A DNA stretch of 64,000 nucleotides, from contig NZ_CP102629.1 of assembly GCF_024721585.1 (NCBI RefSeq), positions 1,870,501-1,934,500 on the forward strand, written 5' to 3'. The stretch is from Sphingomicrobium aestuariivivum. GTDB lineage: Bacteria; Pseudomonadota; Alphaproteobacteria; Sphingomonadales; Sphingomonadaceae. Of this stretch, positions 26,509 through 36,815 are shown in pieces. The translations under genes and the position numbers were made by a program. Below the pieces are notes generated by a model, which was not told the DNA's origin, searched no databases, and was given only the letters and a program-made list of their open reading frames with translations. Numbering within the stretch: position 1 is the stretch's first letter; each line of letters begins with the position of its first letter.

Positions 26509-27021
26509 ATGATCTCCAAACCCCTTTTTGCCACCATCGGTGCCCTCGGGATGGCGCTTGCCTTGCCTGCCGCGCCCGCGCAGGCAGCGGTCGGGGTCTA
26601 TGGCGATGTCGCGGCCTGCGACGCGGGGCGCCCCGCCGTGCTGATCCGCATCTCGGGCTTCAAGGAACAGCGCGGCAAGCTTCGCCTGTCGCTCTACGAC
26701 GACAATCCCGACAATTGGCTGGTGGGTGGCCGCAAGATCCATCACGTCACCGCCGATGTGCCGCCGAGCGGCGATGTCGACCTGTGCGTGAAGGTGCCGC
26801 GCCCCGGCACCTATGCCTTCGGGCTCCAGCACGATCTCGACGGCTCGAAGGAATTCGGTCGCAAGGACGGCGGGGCCTTCTCGAACAATCCGAGCATCTC
26901 GCTGATCGACCGCAAGCCCGACCATGACGAGGTCACCTTCCGCGTCGGCAACGGGACCAAGCGGATGGGTATCCGCCTCCTCTACCTCAAGGGCCTGTCG
27001 ATCGGGCCCTGGAAAAAGTAG
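26509..27021 (+). CDS. DUF2141 domain secreted protein
   Basis: A 170-residue protein with a signal peptide (about 1-26, ending APAQA). The DUF2141 beta-sandwich follows: LIRISGFKEQRGKLRLSLYDDNPDNWL, then CVKVPRPGTYAFGLQHDLDG, FSNNPSISL and the conserved end. Periplasmic or surface; function unknown. It is divergent from lptF. The stop is only 3 bases from the convergent hybrid-kinase stop, so the two transcripts must read into each other. Confidence 0.88.
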   Translation: MISKPLFATIGALGMALALPAAPAQAAVGVYGDVAACDAGRPAVLIRISGFKEQRGKLRLSLYDDNPDNWLVGGRKIHHVTADVPPSGDVDLCVKVPRPGTYAFGLQHDLDGSKEFGRKDGGAFSNNPSISLIDRKPDHDEVTFRVGNGTKRMGIRLLYLKGLSIGPWKK

Positions 27022-27024
27022 CGC

Positions 27025-29007
27025 CTAGCCGGCGACGGCGGCGGGCGGGGTCGCCTGCCGCAGCGCATCGGCGACGGCCTGGCTCAGTGCGCCCACGGTG
27101 AAGGGCTTGCGCAGGAGTTCGTGGTCGGCGAGCTCGTCGCTCTCGTCCTCGCCGACATAGCCGGTGACGAACAGCACCGCGAGCCCCGGTTCCTGCGCCT
27201 TGAGGTGACGCACCAGCTCGGTGCCCGTCATCTCGGGCATGATGACATCGGAAATGACGAGATCGAACTTGCCGGGTTCGAACAGGTCTAGCGCCTCTGC
27301 GCCGCTGCCGCAGCTGGCGGGATCGTAGCCGAGGTCCTCGAGCGCGCCGACGGTGGCGGTGCGCACGCGGGGATCGTCCTCGACGACGAGGATGCGCGCA
27401 TTGGCGCAGACCATGTCGTCGCTCTCGTTGCCCGTGATGATGCGGCTCGTCGGCGCGGGCGCCTGCGCCTCGGCCGAGCTTCTTGGCAGGTAGATCGAGA
27501 CGGTCGTGCCTTCGCCGACCTCGGTGTCGATCCCGATGTCGCCGCCCGACTGGTGGGCGAAGCCGAAGATCTGGCTCAGCCCGAGGCCGGTGCCCTTGCC
27601 CACCTCCTTCGTGGTGAAGAAAGGCTCGAAGGCGCGCTCGCGCACTTCATCGCTCATGCCCTTGCCGGTGTCGCTGACAGCGACGCGCAGATAGTCGCCG
27701 CCGCGGATGTCGCCGACCTCTCCCGCCTCGAGCGTGACATTGTGCGCGCTGATCAGCAGCTTGCCTTCGCCCGCCATCGCGTCGCGGGCGTTCAAGGCAA
27801 GGTTGAGGAGCGCATTCTCGAACTGGTGGGCATCAACGAAGACGGGCCAGGTGCCCTCCCCGATGTCGTAGGTAATGTTGATCTGTTCGCCGAGCGTGCG
27901 GTCGAGCAGTTCGCGCATCGAGCCGATCATCTGCCCCGCTTCGACGCGCTCGGGCAGCAGCGGCTCGGCACGGGCGAAGGACAGGAGGCGGCGGGTCAGC
28001 GCGGCGGCGCGGGTGGCGCCTTCCATCGCGTTGGTCAGGTGTCCCATGAGGTCGCGGCGCGGGCCGTCGATGTGGCGTCGCGCCAGGTCGAGGCCGCCGA
28101 CGACGACCGCGAGCATGTTGTTGAAGTCGTGCGCGATGCCGCCCGTCAACTGTCCGACCGCTTCCATCTTCTGGGCCTGGCGCAGGCGGGCCTCGGCGGC
28201 CTCGCGCTCCTCGGCCTCGGCACGCAGTGCCTCGTTGGCGGCGCTGAGTTCGGCGGTGCGCTCGGCGACCGCTTCCTCGAGCGCGAAGGCGCGGTTGGTC
28301 TCGCGCTCGGCCTCGCGGCGGGTCGCGGCATATTGGCGCAGGACCTCGAAAGCCATCGCGCCGAGGAAGATGGCGATCAGCCCCGACAGCGCGCCGAGCC
28401 AGATGAGATAGTCGTTCAGGCGGTTGGCGCGGGCGGCGAAGAACTGGGTGCGGCCGATCGAGGAGGACAGGGCCTCGCGCTCGGCATCGGCGATATCCTG
28501 GAGGGCCGAGCGCATTTCCTGTCCGGTCGGCGAGCGGCCGGCGGCATAATAGAGGCTGATCCCGCCTTCACGCTGCTTGGCGGCGGCGGCGCGGGCGGCG
28601 GCCGATAGTTCTTCCTCGCGCTCGTTGAACAGGCCGACGAGCACCTGCACGCGCTGGCGCTGTTCGGGGCGGTCGCGGGTCAGGCGGTAGAGTTCGTTCA
28701 ATTGCTGCCGGGCAAGGCGCCAGTTGTTGTAATAGAGATTGCCCGACATCGTCTCCTCGTCGAGCACGAAGCGGCCGAGCGCGGCCTCAGAGCGCGACAT
28801 GCTGGCATCGAGGGTGCGGGTGAGGAGGGTGACGTCATAGGCCGAGCGCTCGCGCTCCATCGCCGCGTCGCGCATCGAGGAGGCGGTCGAGACCAGCCAG
28901 ATCGAGCCGATGAGCGCGAGCATCGCCAGGAAGGCGACGATCGCCACACCGACGCGTTTCCAGTCGGCCGCGTCCTGATGTTCCCCACCCGTCATTCCTT
29001 CGTGCAT
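27025..29007 (-). CDS. CHASE3 hybrid histidine kinase with receiver
   Basis: A 660-residue membrane sensor. TM1 at about 19-41, a CHASE3-type periplasmic helical domain at 45-175, TM2 at about 201-225, a coiled coil, a HisKA region with the phospho-accepting His293 in GGIAHDFNNML, an HATPase with GKGTGLGLSQI, and a C-terminal receiver with Asp587 in DLVISDVIMPEMTG. The HDFNN form is typical of NtrB-like hybrid kinases. No partner regulator is adjacent. The ATG at 29007 is used; a TTG two codons earlier is possible. Cognate signal unknown. Confidence 0.9.
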   Translation of the reverse strand: MHEGMTGGEHQDAADWKRVGVAIVAFLAMLALIGSIWLVSTASSMRDAAMERERSAYDVTLLTRTLDASMSRSEAALGRFVLDEETMSGNLYYNNWRLARQQLNELYRLTRDRPEQRQRVQVLVGLFNEREEELSAAARAAAAKQREGGISLYYAAGRSPTGQEMRSALQDIADAEREALSSSIGRTQFFAARANRLNDYLIWLGALSGLIAIFLGAMAFEVLRQYAATRREAERETNRAFALEEAVAERTAELSAANEALRAEAEEREAAEARLRQAQKMEAVGQLTGGIAHDFNNMLAVVVGGLDLARRHIDGPRRDLMGHLTNAMEGATRAAALTRRLLSFARAEPLLPERVEAGQMIGSMRELLDRTLGEQINITYDIGEGTWPVFVDAHQFENALLNLALNARDAMAGEGKLLISAHNVTLEAGEVGDIRGGDYLRVAVSDTGKGMSDEVRERAFEPFFTTKEVGKGTGLGLSQIFGFAHQSGGDIGIDTEVGEGTTVSIYLPRSSAEAQAPAPTSRIITGNESDDMVCANARILVVEDDPRVRTATVGALEDLGYDPASCGSGAEALDLFEPGKFDLVISDVIMPEMTGTELVRHLKAQEPGLAVLFVTGYVGEDESDELADHELLRKPFTVGALSQAVADALRQATPPAAVAG

Positions 29008-29033
29008 AGGCAAGAACGAACAGGGTTAAAAGA

Positions 29034-30275
29034 CTAGATACAACCGGTCCGCTTGCCGGCGCGCTCGAACATACCGAGGATGTCGCCGACCTGCTCGTCC
29101 GAGTGCAGCGCACAGAGCGAACAGCGCAGGAGGGTCATGCCGGCGGGCGTCGCGGGCGGACGGGCGAGGTTGACGTAGAGCCCTTCCTGGAGAAGCGCTT
29201 CCCACATCATCGCGCCGCGCTCGAGGTCGGGCATGATCACCGAGATGATGGCCGACTGCGGCTCCTTGGTGCCGAGGATGAAGCCGAGGTCGGTCAGCCC
29301 CTTGTGCAGGCGGCGCGAATTCTTCCAGAGATGCTCGCGCTTGTCCTTGGCCTGCATGATCTTGCGGATCGAGGTGGCCGCGGTCGCCACGACGCTCGGC
29401 GGGAGCGAGGCGGTGAAGACATAGCCGCGCGACACGAGGCGCATGATCTCGAATTTCGGGTGGTTGGAGACGCAGTAGCCGCCGACCGTGCCCACGGACT
29501 TGGAGAAGGTGCCGATGATGAAGTCGACATCATCGATCACGCCCTGCGCTTCGCACACGCCGCGACCATGCTCGCCGATGAAGCCCATCGAATGCGCTTC
29601 GTCGACCAGCACCATCGCGCCGTATTCCTTGGCGAGCGGGACCATCTTGTCCAAGGGCGCGACGTCGCCGAGCATCGAATAGACGCCTTCGAGAATGACG
29701 AGCTTGCCGGCGTCCTTGGGAAGACGCTTGAGGCGCTTCTCGAGGGCATCGATGTCGTTGTGGCGGAAGGGCACGACATTGGCATTGCCCATCGCGCAGC
29801 CGTCGTAGATCGAGGCGTGGCTGTCGATATCGAGGATGATATAGTCATCCTTGCCCGCGATCGTGGAGATGATGCCGGTGTTGGCGAGATAGCCCGTGGA
29901 GAAGACCATCGCGCCGTCCATGTCGAAGAATTCCTTGAGGGCTTCTTCGCAATCCTTGTGCGGCGCGTAGGTGCCGTTGAGGACGCGGCTGCCGGTCGTA
30001 CCCGAGCCGAATTCCTCGAGCGCCTTCTTGCCCGCCGCGATGACGTCGGGGTCGAAGGTCATGCCCATGTAATTGTAGGTGCCGAGCAGGATCGTCTCCT
30101 TGCCGTTGCAGATGGCAACGGTGGGCGAGACGACCTTTTCCATGACGAGGTTGAAGGGGTCGGTGACCCCCGTCGACAGGAGGGCCTCGCGCTGGTCGAT
30201 CAGCGGCTGGAACTTGTCGAACAGGTCGCCCGAAGCAGGCGCACCGCCCTCGAGATTGGCGCCGGTACCGCTCAC
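29034..30275 (-). CDS. spt: Serine palmitoyltransferase
   Basis: Soluble PLP enzyme that condenses serine with palmitoyl-thioester to 3-ketosphinganine, the first step of sphingolipid synthesis. 413 residues, close to the enzyme characterised from Sphingomonas paucimobilis (about 420). PLP-lysine Lys259 in GTFSKSVGTVGG and DEAHSMGFIGEHGRG (Asp225, His228) match. It starts with GTG at 30275, overlapping the ACP stop as GTGA, with GGAG upstream. The ACP presumably supplies the acyl chain. Other alpha-oxoamine synthases (ALA synthase, KBL) are less likely given the neighbours acp and cerR. Confidence 0.94.
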   Translation of the reverse strand: MSGTGANLEGGAPASGDLFDKFQPLIDQREALLSTGVTDPFNLVMEKVVSPTVAICNGKETILLGTYNYMGMTFDPDVIAAGKKALEEFGSGTTGSRVLNGTYAPHKDCEEALKEFFDMDGAMVFSTGYLANTGIISTIAGKDDYIILDIDSHASIYDGCAMGNANVVPFRHNDIDALEKRLKRLPKDAGKLVILEGVYSMLGDVAPLDKMVPLAKEYGAMVLVDEAHSMGFIGEHGRGVCEAQGVIDDVDFIIGTFSKSVGTVGGYCVSNHPKFEIMRLVSRGYVFTASLPPSVVATAATSIRKIMQAKDKREHLWKNSRRLHKGLTDLGFILGTKEPQSAIISVIMPDLERGAMMWEALLQEGLYVNLARPPATPAGMTLLRCSLCALHSDEQVGDILGMFERAGKRTGCI

Positions 30276-30514
30276 TCGGCCATCTCCGTCACCGCGTCGA
30301 TGAGCTGGCCGACCTTCTCGATCTCGGCCTGCTGGTTCATGGTGATGAGAATGTCGAATTCGTCCTCCACCTCGGCAACGAAGTCGAGCACGGTGAGGCT
30401 GTCCCATTCGAGATCCTGCGCGAAGCGGGTCTCCTCGGAGACCTCGACGTCCTTCTTGTTATACTGGTCGATGAGGCCGAAAAGGCGGGTTTTCACATCT
30501 GCGCGGTCAGTCAT
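30272..30514 (-). CDS. Acyl carrier protein of the sphingolipid pathway
   Basis: An 80-residue ACP. The phosphopantetheine serine is Ser39 in DLEWDSLTVLDFV. It is acidic, with FDILITMNQQAEIEKVGQLID at the end, differing from the fatty-acid ACP (usually DSLDxVE). In Caulobacter the equivalent ACP lies between spt and cerR and serves ceramide synthesis. Its TGA overlaps the spt GTG. Preceded by 161 bases with a repeated sequence (30589-30615). Confidence 0.9.
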   Translation of the reverse strand: MTDRADVKTRLFGLIDQYNKKDVEVSEETRFAQDLEWDSLTVLDFVAEVEDEFDILITMNQQAEIEKVGQLIDAVTEMAE

Positions 30515-30588
30515 GGTTCAAGCCCTTATGGTTGCGCGGGCGCATTGGCAATGGAAAGCGGCGAAATCGGGGCGGGGTGGTAGCGACG

Positions 30589-30615
30589 AGTGAACATTGT
30601 CCACTTTGTCCACTT
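30589..30615. promoter_or_regulatory. Repeat cluster upstream of the sphingolipid ACP
   Basis: TGTCCACTT occurs twice in tandem (30598-30606, 30607-30615). Overlapping it, AGTGAACATTGTCCACT (30589-30605) is a near-palindrome with one mismatch. Together these are three half-sites of AGTGRAC. They lie 75-100 bases upstream of the ACP start, so could regulate acp-spt separately from cerR. Confidence 0.4.
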
Positions 30616-30675
30616 CCGGAACTTTCCGCCTGTCCCGTAGAGCGTTTGAGGCTTGCGATTGTTTCAGCCGAATTC

Positions 30676-32687
<2,012 letters not shown>

Positions 32688-32777
32688 CTAGCGCAGTTCG
32701 CCGCGAAGGGCGAGAGGGCGCGGGAAACGGGAGCAGGGGTCGTGCCTTGGGGTCGGTGAAGCCGGAAAGGAGACCTC

Positions 32778-33293
32778 ATGAGCATCACCATGCAACGCAT
32801 CCACCATGTCGGTGTCATCGTCACCGACATCGACCGTTCGATGAAATTCTACAACACGCTGCTGGGACAGGAGCCCGACATCCGCACCGACGTCGCCAAT
32901 AGCGCGGGGCTGAGCCGCCAGTTCGGGGTCGGCGATGAGGCGGGCGATGCCAAGGTGAAGATCGCTTTCTATCACATCGACAATACGAGCTTCGAGATCA
33001 TCGAGGTGGAGCAACCGAACACGATGCTCGACCAGCCCGAGGTGTTTCACGCGGGCGCAAAGCATGTCTGCTTCCAGGTCGAGGATTGCGACGCGACCTA
33101 CGAGCGGATGAAGGGCGAAGGATATGAGTTCGTCGCCGAGCCCTGCCATTTCGACGAGGGACAGCCCAAGCTCGAGGGCGTGAAATGGGCGTATTTCCGC
33201 GACCCCGACGGCAACTTCCTCGAGATCATGGAAGACCCCGGCAAGGAAGGTTATGTCGGGCGCGAACCCGCCGCGGGGCTCGAGCCGGGCTAG
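32778..33293 (+). CDS. VOC-family (glyoxalase fold) protein
   Basis: A 171-residue protein with paired betaalphabetabetabeta units of the vicinal-oxygen-chelate fold: ITMQRIHHVGVIVTDIDRSMKFYNTLLG at the start and AYFRDPDGNFLEIMED at the end, where metal ligands (His, Glu) are expected. Could be a glyoxalase, epimerase or dioxygenase; substrate not predictable. AAGGAG stands before the ATG. Divergent from obgE. Its stop is 4 bases from the convergent TetR gene. Confidence 0.88.
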   Translation: MSITMQRIHHVGVIVTDIDRSMKFYNTLLGQEPDIRTDVANSAGLSRQFGVGDEAGDAKVKIAFYHIDNTSFEIIEVEQPNTMLDQPEVFHAGAKHVCFQVEDCDATYERMKGEGYEFVAEPCHFDEGQPKLEGVKWAYFRDPDGNFLEIMEDPGKEGYVGREPAAGLEPG

Positions 33294-33297
33294 GACT

Positions 33298-33885
33298 TCA
33301 GCGCAACTCGCCGAGGACGGCGAGGATCTGCTTGACTGCGATCTCGTGCGCGACCTCGTGCGGCAGGTCGCAGGCGCGGGCGATCTCGTCGCCGACCAGC
33401 GCATCGCCGATGGCGAGGAGGACGAGCCCCATGGTGGCGCGGTCGAGCGGCCGGTCGTCCTCGGGCTGGGTGATCTGGGTGATCACGCCGGCGATGGCAT
33501 GTTCGACGGGTTTCAATGCCTCGCGGCGGCGCTGCAGCACGACCCAGGCGATGAGCTCGCCGAAATGCTGTTCGCGAAAGGCGGTGAACATCTCCTCGAC
33601 CACCTTGCGCAGCTTCACCTTGCCCGCCTGGTAACGGCCGATCGAGCCGGCGATCGAATCGGCGACCTCCTGCGCGATCTCGTTGGCAAGCGCGGCATGC
33701 AATTCGTCGACCGAGCCGAAATGATGGAGGAGGGCGGCGTGGGTGCGGCCCATCCGTCCGGCCACCGCCTTGAGGGTGACTGCCGCTGCGCCCTCGCTGC
33801 GCAAGAGCTCGCGCGCCGCCGCGACCGCCGCGGCGCGGCTTTCCTCGGGGCTCATCCGTTTACGTTTCGGCAATGCTGTTGACAT
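33298..33885 (-). CDS. TetR-family transcriptional regulator
   Basis: A 195-residue dimeric repressor type. N-terminal HTH: VAAARELLRSEGAAAVTLKAVAGRMGRTHAALLHHFGSVDELHAAL (about 20-65), followed by a helical ligand-binding domain. No ribosome site precedes the ATG (33885), and the ATG lies inside a TGACA-TAAT-TGTCA palindrome, so the mRNA may be leaderless and autoregulated. It is divergent from a metal-dependent hydrolase, its likely target. A downstream ATG at 33855 is an alternative start. Confidence 0.9.
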   Translation of the reverse strand: MSTALPKRKRMSPEESRAAAVAAARELLRSEGAAAVTLKAVAGRMGRTHAALLHHFGSVDELHAALANEIAQEVADSIAGSIGRYQAGKVKLRKVVEEMFTAFREQHFGELIAWVVLQRRREALKPVEHAIAGVITQITQPEDDRPLDRATMGLVLLAIGDALVGDEIARACDLPHEVAHEIAVKQILAVLGELR

Positions 33886-33893
33886 AATTGTCA
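33880..33893. promoter_or_regulatory. Palindromic operator overlapping the tetR start and a -35 element
   Basis: TGACATAATTGTCA has perfect TGACA/TGTCA arms. It contains the tetR ATG (minus strand) and overlaps a perfect TTGACA hexamer (33879-33884) facing the divergent hydrolase gene. A regulator bound here could shut both genes. The -10 for the hydrolase promoter is poor by eye. Confidence 0.5.
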
Positions 33894-33939
33894 GTAAGAC
33901 CCACTTTGACGATCAATCGCTTCCATTAGGAGCAGCCAC

Positions 33940-34812
33940 GTGGCTACTGCAACTGTTACCCCGTCCGATCTTACCATCACCCCGCGCGACCGCGAGTTCG
34001 GGCGCGACGGCGCGACCCCGCGCTGGTGGCACGGGGGCAACCCCTATGCGACCGCCATGTACAATGCGCTGTCGGCGACCTTTCCTGATGGCGAGGCCTT
34101 CTTCGTCCGCTCGGTGCGGGCCTTCGCCAAGGACTGCCCCGAGGCGCTGAAGAAGGACATCAAGGCCTTCACCACGCAAGAAGCGATCCACAGCCGCGAG
34201 CATGACGCCTTCAACAAGCGGGCGAGCGAGAGCGGCTATGACATGGGCCCGCTTTACGACCGCGTGCGCGAACGCATCGCGCTGCTCCAGGACAAGCCGC
34301 AGGTCGCCAGCCTCGCGGCGACGATGGTGCTCGAACATTATACCGCGATCCTCGCCCAAGAGATCCTCGCCAACCCGAAGCATTTCGAGGGCGCGGAGGA
34401 AGCCACCGCCATGCTGTGGAAATGGCATGCGGCCGAGGAGATCGAGCATAAGGGCGTGGCCTATGACACGTGGATGCACGCCACCCGCGACTGGTCGCGC
34501 TTCAAGCGGTGGAGCGTGAAGGCGAAGGTAATGCTCTATGTCACCAGCCACTTCTTCCCCGACCGTTTCAAGGGCGCGCTCTACCTGCTCGAGCAGGACG
34601 GCATCACCGGCTGGAAGGCGAAGTGGGGGCTGATCAAATATGGGCTCGTGTCGCCCGGCATGTTCCGCAAGATCCTTGGCGCGTGGCTCGAATTCTTCCT
34701 GCCCAAATTCCATCCGTGGAACGAGGACGACCGCGAGCTGATCGCGGCCTATGAGGATGCCGAGGGGCACAAGTATATGCGCAACGGCAAGAAGGTGCGT
34801 GCGGCGGCCTGA
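33940..34812 (+). CDS. Metal-dependent hydrolase-like protein (PF10118 type)
   Basis: A 290-residue helical protein. Conserved His/Glu spacing (TTQEAIHSREHDAFN, VLEHYTAI, WHAAEEIEHKGVAYD) points to a di-metal site of the ferritin-like kind; relatives are annotated metal-dependent hydrolase. Membrane-peripheral at most; substrate unknown. GTG start at 33940 with TAGGAG upstream. Divergent from tetR, which probably represses it. A clear terminator follows. Confidence 0.83.
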   Translation: MATATVTPSDLTITPRDREFGRDGATPRWWHGGNPYATAMYNALSATFPDGEAFFVRSVRAFAKDCPEALKKDIKAFTTQEAIHSREHDAFNKRASESGYDMGPLYDRVRERIALLQDKPQVASLAATMVLEHYTAILAQEILANPKHFEGAEEATAMLWKWHAAEEIEHKGVAYDTWMHATRDWSRFKRWSVKAKVMLYVTSHFFPDRFKGALYLLEQDGITGWKAKWGLIKYGLVSPGMFRKILGAWLEFFLPKFHPWNEDDRELIAAYEDAEGHKYMRNGKKVRAAA

Positions 34813-34836
34813 GGGCTGAAACGCCGGACGAGAAAG

Positions 34837-34873
34837 AAGGGGCGGTGCCGGAGGTTGGCACCGCCCCTTTTTT
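34837..34873 (+). terminator. Intrinsic terminator after the PF10118 gene
   Basis: AAGGGGCGGTGCC pairs with GGCACCGCCCCTT, followed by TTTT. Between the hydrolase gene and the convergent GNAT gene. Confidence 0.9.
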
Positions 34874-34891
34874 CATGTGCGGGCGAGGGGG

Positions 34892-35428
34892 TCAGGCCGC
34901 GGCTGGCGCGGCGTCCTCCGCCTCGTTGAGGTCGAGGAGGTAGAGCCGGCTCATCGCTTCCTCGCCGCGCGCGCAGCTGTGCCGCATGGCGTGGCGACCG
35001 GTCGGCGTGAAGCCCAGCTTCTCGAGCACGCGCCCGCTGGCGGGATTGTCGAGATAGTGGCCCGCCTCGATGCGGCTCCAGCCGAGCGTCTTGGCGATGT
35101 CGAGGATCGCGGCGGCCGCCTCGGTGGCATAGCCGTGGCCCCAATGGCCTTCCGCGATCCAATAGCCCAGTTCGATCTCGCCCGAGGGGGCATAGCCGAA
35201 GCCGCAGGCGCCGATCACCTCGGCGCTATTGCGCAGCGTGATCAGGAAAGTGGGCAGGGGCATGTCGTCCATGCGCGCGAGGAATTGCTCCGCCTGCTCG
35301 AGGCCGTAGGGCCATGGCGCCGAGGCGAGGTTGGCGACGATTCGTTTCGTGCCGATTGCCTTGGCGAGCGCGGGCGCATCGCAACTCCAGCCGGGCCGGA
35401 GCAGCAGGTTCTTCGTCACTGCAAACAT
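34892..35428 (-). CDS. GNAT-family N-acetyltransferase (RimJ/RimL-like)
   Basis: A 178-residue acetyltransferase. Core GYWIAEGHWGHGYATEAAAAILDIA carries the acetyl-CoA pyrophosphate loop, and GRVLEKLGFTPTGRH the end of the fold. RimJ/RimL-like members modify ribosomal-protein N-termini or small molecules; this one's substrate is unknown. Strong ribosome site AGGAGGTGTG before the ATG. Monocistronic between the terminators at 34837 and 35525. Confidence 0.9.
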   Translation of the reverse strand: MFAVTKNLLLRPGWSCDAPALAKAIGTKRIVANLASAPWPYGLEQAEQFLARMDDMPLPTFLITLRNSAEVIGACGFGYAPSGEIELGYWIAEGHWGHGYATEAAAAILDIAKTLGWSRIEAGHYLDNPASGRVLEKLGFTPTGRHAMRHSCARGEEAMSRLYLLDLNEAEDAAPAAA

Positions 35429-35524
35429 CTCACACCTCCTTCGCCGCCGCCCCTAGCGCGGGACGGTGACAGTTCAGGGAGAAGTTTCGGACGTGCCCCT
35501 TACAATTACCGTGGGCACAAAAAA

Positions 35525-35552
35525 GAGAAGGGACCGAGAGCGGTCCCTTCTC
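35525..35552 (-). terminator. Intrinsic terminator of rplU-rpmA
   Basis: A perfect 12-base stem (GAGAAGGGACCG/CGGTCCCTTCTC) with a 4-base loop. On the minus strand it is followed by TTTTTT. A second, slightly imperfect hairpin (about 35569-35595) lies nearer the rpmA stop. Confidence 0.9.
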
Positions 35553-35609
35553 CCATTTGTCTTTTTGTCCGGACCGTCCCTCGGTGGGATGGTCCGTTAT
35601 CGACCAGCC

Positions 35610-35879
35610 CTATTCGGCAGCTTCGCCCATCGGGGCAACGCTCACATATTTGCGGCCGAGCTTGCCGTCACGGAACGTGACTCGGCCGTCGGTAAGCGCA
35701 AAGATGGTGTGGTCGCGGCCGAGGCCGACATTGTCGCCCGGGTACCACTTGGTACCGCGCTGGCGCACGATGATGTTGCCTGCGACGACGCTCTCGCCGC
35801 CAAACTTCTTGACGCCGAGATACTTCGGATTGGAATCGCGGCCGTTACGCGACGAACCGCCTGCTTTCTTATGTGCCAT
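35610..35879 (-). CDS. rpmA: 50S ribosomal protein L27
   Basis: Ribosomal protein near the peptidyl-transferase centre. 89 residues, starting [28 protein letters not shown], the textbook L27 N-terminus, with [14 protein letters not shown] later. It follows rplU by 2 bases on the minus strand and ends before a strong terminator. Confidence 0.98.
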   Translation of the reverse strand: MAHKKAGGSSRNGRDSNPKYLGVKKFGGESVVAGNIIVRQRGTKWYPGDNVGLGRDHTIFALTDGRVTFRDGKLGRKYVSVAPMGEAAE

Positions 35880-35881
35880 CG

Positions 35882-36334
35882 TTACTTGCTCTCGGTCTTC
35901 TTGGCCGCGGGCTTCTTGGCAGGAGCCTTCTTGGCCGCAGTGGTCTTCTTGGTTGCCGCCTTCTTAGCAGGTGCAGCATCCTTTGTCGATTTCTCGTCGG
36001 CCTTCTTGGCCGGCGCCTTCTTGGCGGCCGCCTTCTTGCCGCCGATCGACACGATCTCGAGGATCGTGTGCTGCTGGCGGTGGCCCCGCTTGCGGCGGTA
36101 GTTGTGACGGCGACGCTTCTTGAAGACGGTGACCTTCTCACCCTTCGCCTGGGCGACGATGGTGGCGGCAACGGTCAGGCCGTCGGTCGACTGAAGGTCC
36201 GAACCTTCGCCGGCGAGCAGCACGTCATCGAGGGTCACCGAATCACCCGCTTCACCAGCGAGTTTCTCGACAACGATCTTGTCTCCGGGGGCAACGCGAT
36301 ACTGCTTACCGCCGGTGCGCACGACTGCGAACAT
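35882..36334 (-). CDS. rplU: 50S ribosomal protein L21 with long basic tail
   Basis: Ribosomal protein L21; the conserved part is residues 1-99 ([14 protein letters not shown]..., [19 protein letters not shown]). An unusual C-terminal extension of about 50 residues (100-150) consists of Lys-, Ala- and Pro-rich repeats ([18 protein letters not shown]), resembling histone H1-like tails. Similar tails occur in other sphingomonads; their role is unknown. First gene of rplU-rpmA, with a consensus-like TTGACA about 110 bases upstream. Confidence 0.96.
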   Translation of the reverse strand: MFAVVRTGGKQYRVAPGDKIVVEKLAGEAGDSVTLDDVLLAGEGSDLQSTDGLTVAATIVAQAKGEKVTVFKKRRRHNYRRKRGHRQQHTILEIVSIGGKKAAAKKAPAKKADEKSTKDAAPAKKAATKKTTAAKKAPAKKPAAKKTESK

Positions 36335-36419
36335 AAGCTCTTCTCTTCGGTCTAGAATTTATCTCTTCAGCCCATGGCTAAGCATTGCCGAAAACAACAC
36401 CTGCGCGAGGGGATGGGGC

Positions 36420-36448
36420 CACCTATGGAAATGAGGTCGCCATGTCAA
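36420..36448 (-). promoter_or_regulatory. Probable sigma-70 promoter of rplU-rpmA
   Basis: On the minus strand: TTGACA (36448-36443), a 17-base spacer, then TAGGTG (36425-36420). The -35 is perfect and the -10 is weak. Transcription would start about 80 bases before the rplU ATG. Confidence 0.45.
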
Positions 36449-36472
36449 CCGATTCCCTGAGGAATGCGGCGA

Positions 36473-36808
36473 TCAGTGGCGGCGTTCTGGCCGCAGGTGA
36501 TAGCGGCCGGGCTCGAAGCCGTCGAAGACCGCCGCGATGCCGGGGTGGACGATCTCTTCCTCGTCATCGTCGGCGACGAGGTTCTGCTGGCTGACATAGG
36601 CGATATAGCTCGTCTCGTCATTCTCGGCCATCAGGTGGTAGAAAGGCTGGTTCTTCGCGGGCCGGATGTCCTCGGGAATGGACGCATACCATTCCTCCGT
36701 ATTGTCGAACTCGGGGTCGACATCGAAGATCACGCCGCGGAAATCGAGGAGGCGGTGGCGCACCACCTCGCCGATGGCGAAGCGCGCGGTGGGAATCGCA
36801 TTACTCAT
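36473..36808 (-). CDS. hspQ: Heat-shock protein HspQ (YccV-like)
   Basis: A 111-residue protein: RFAIGEVVRHRLLDFRGVIFDVDPEFDNTEEWY followed by NQPFYHLMAENDETSYIAYVSQQNLV, the YccV/HspQ signature. HspQ binds hemimethylated DNA in E. coli and primes Lon protease. From the ATG at 36808 the length fits the family; earlier codons in the open frame belong to the shadow of the kinase gene upstream. The 138-base gap to rplU holds the rplU promoter. Confidence 0.93.
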   Translation of the reverse strand: MSNAIPTARFAIGEVVRHRLLDFRGVIFDVDPEFDNTEEWYASIPEDIRPAKNQPFYHLMAENDETSYIAYVSQQNLVADDDEEEIVHPGIAAVFDGFEPGRYHLRPERRH

Positions 36809-36815
36809 GATGGGC

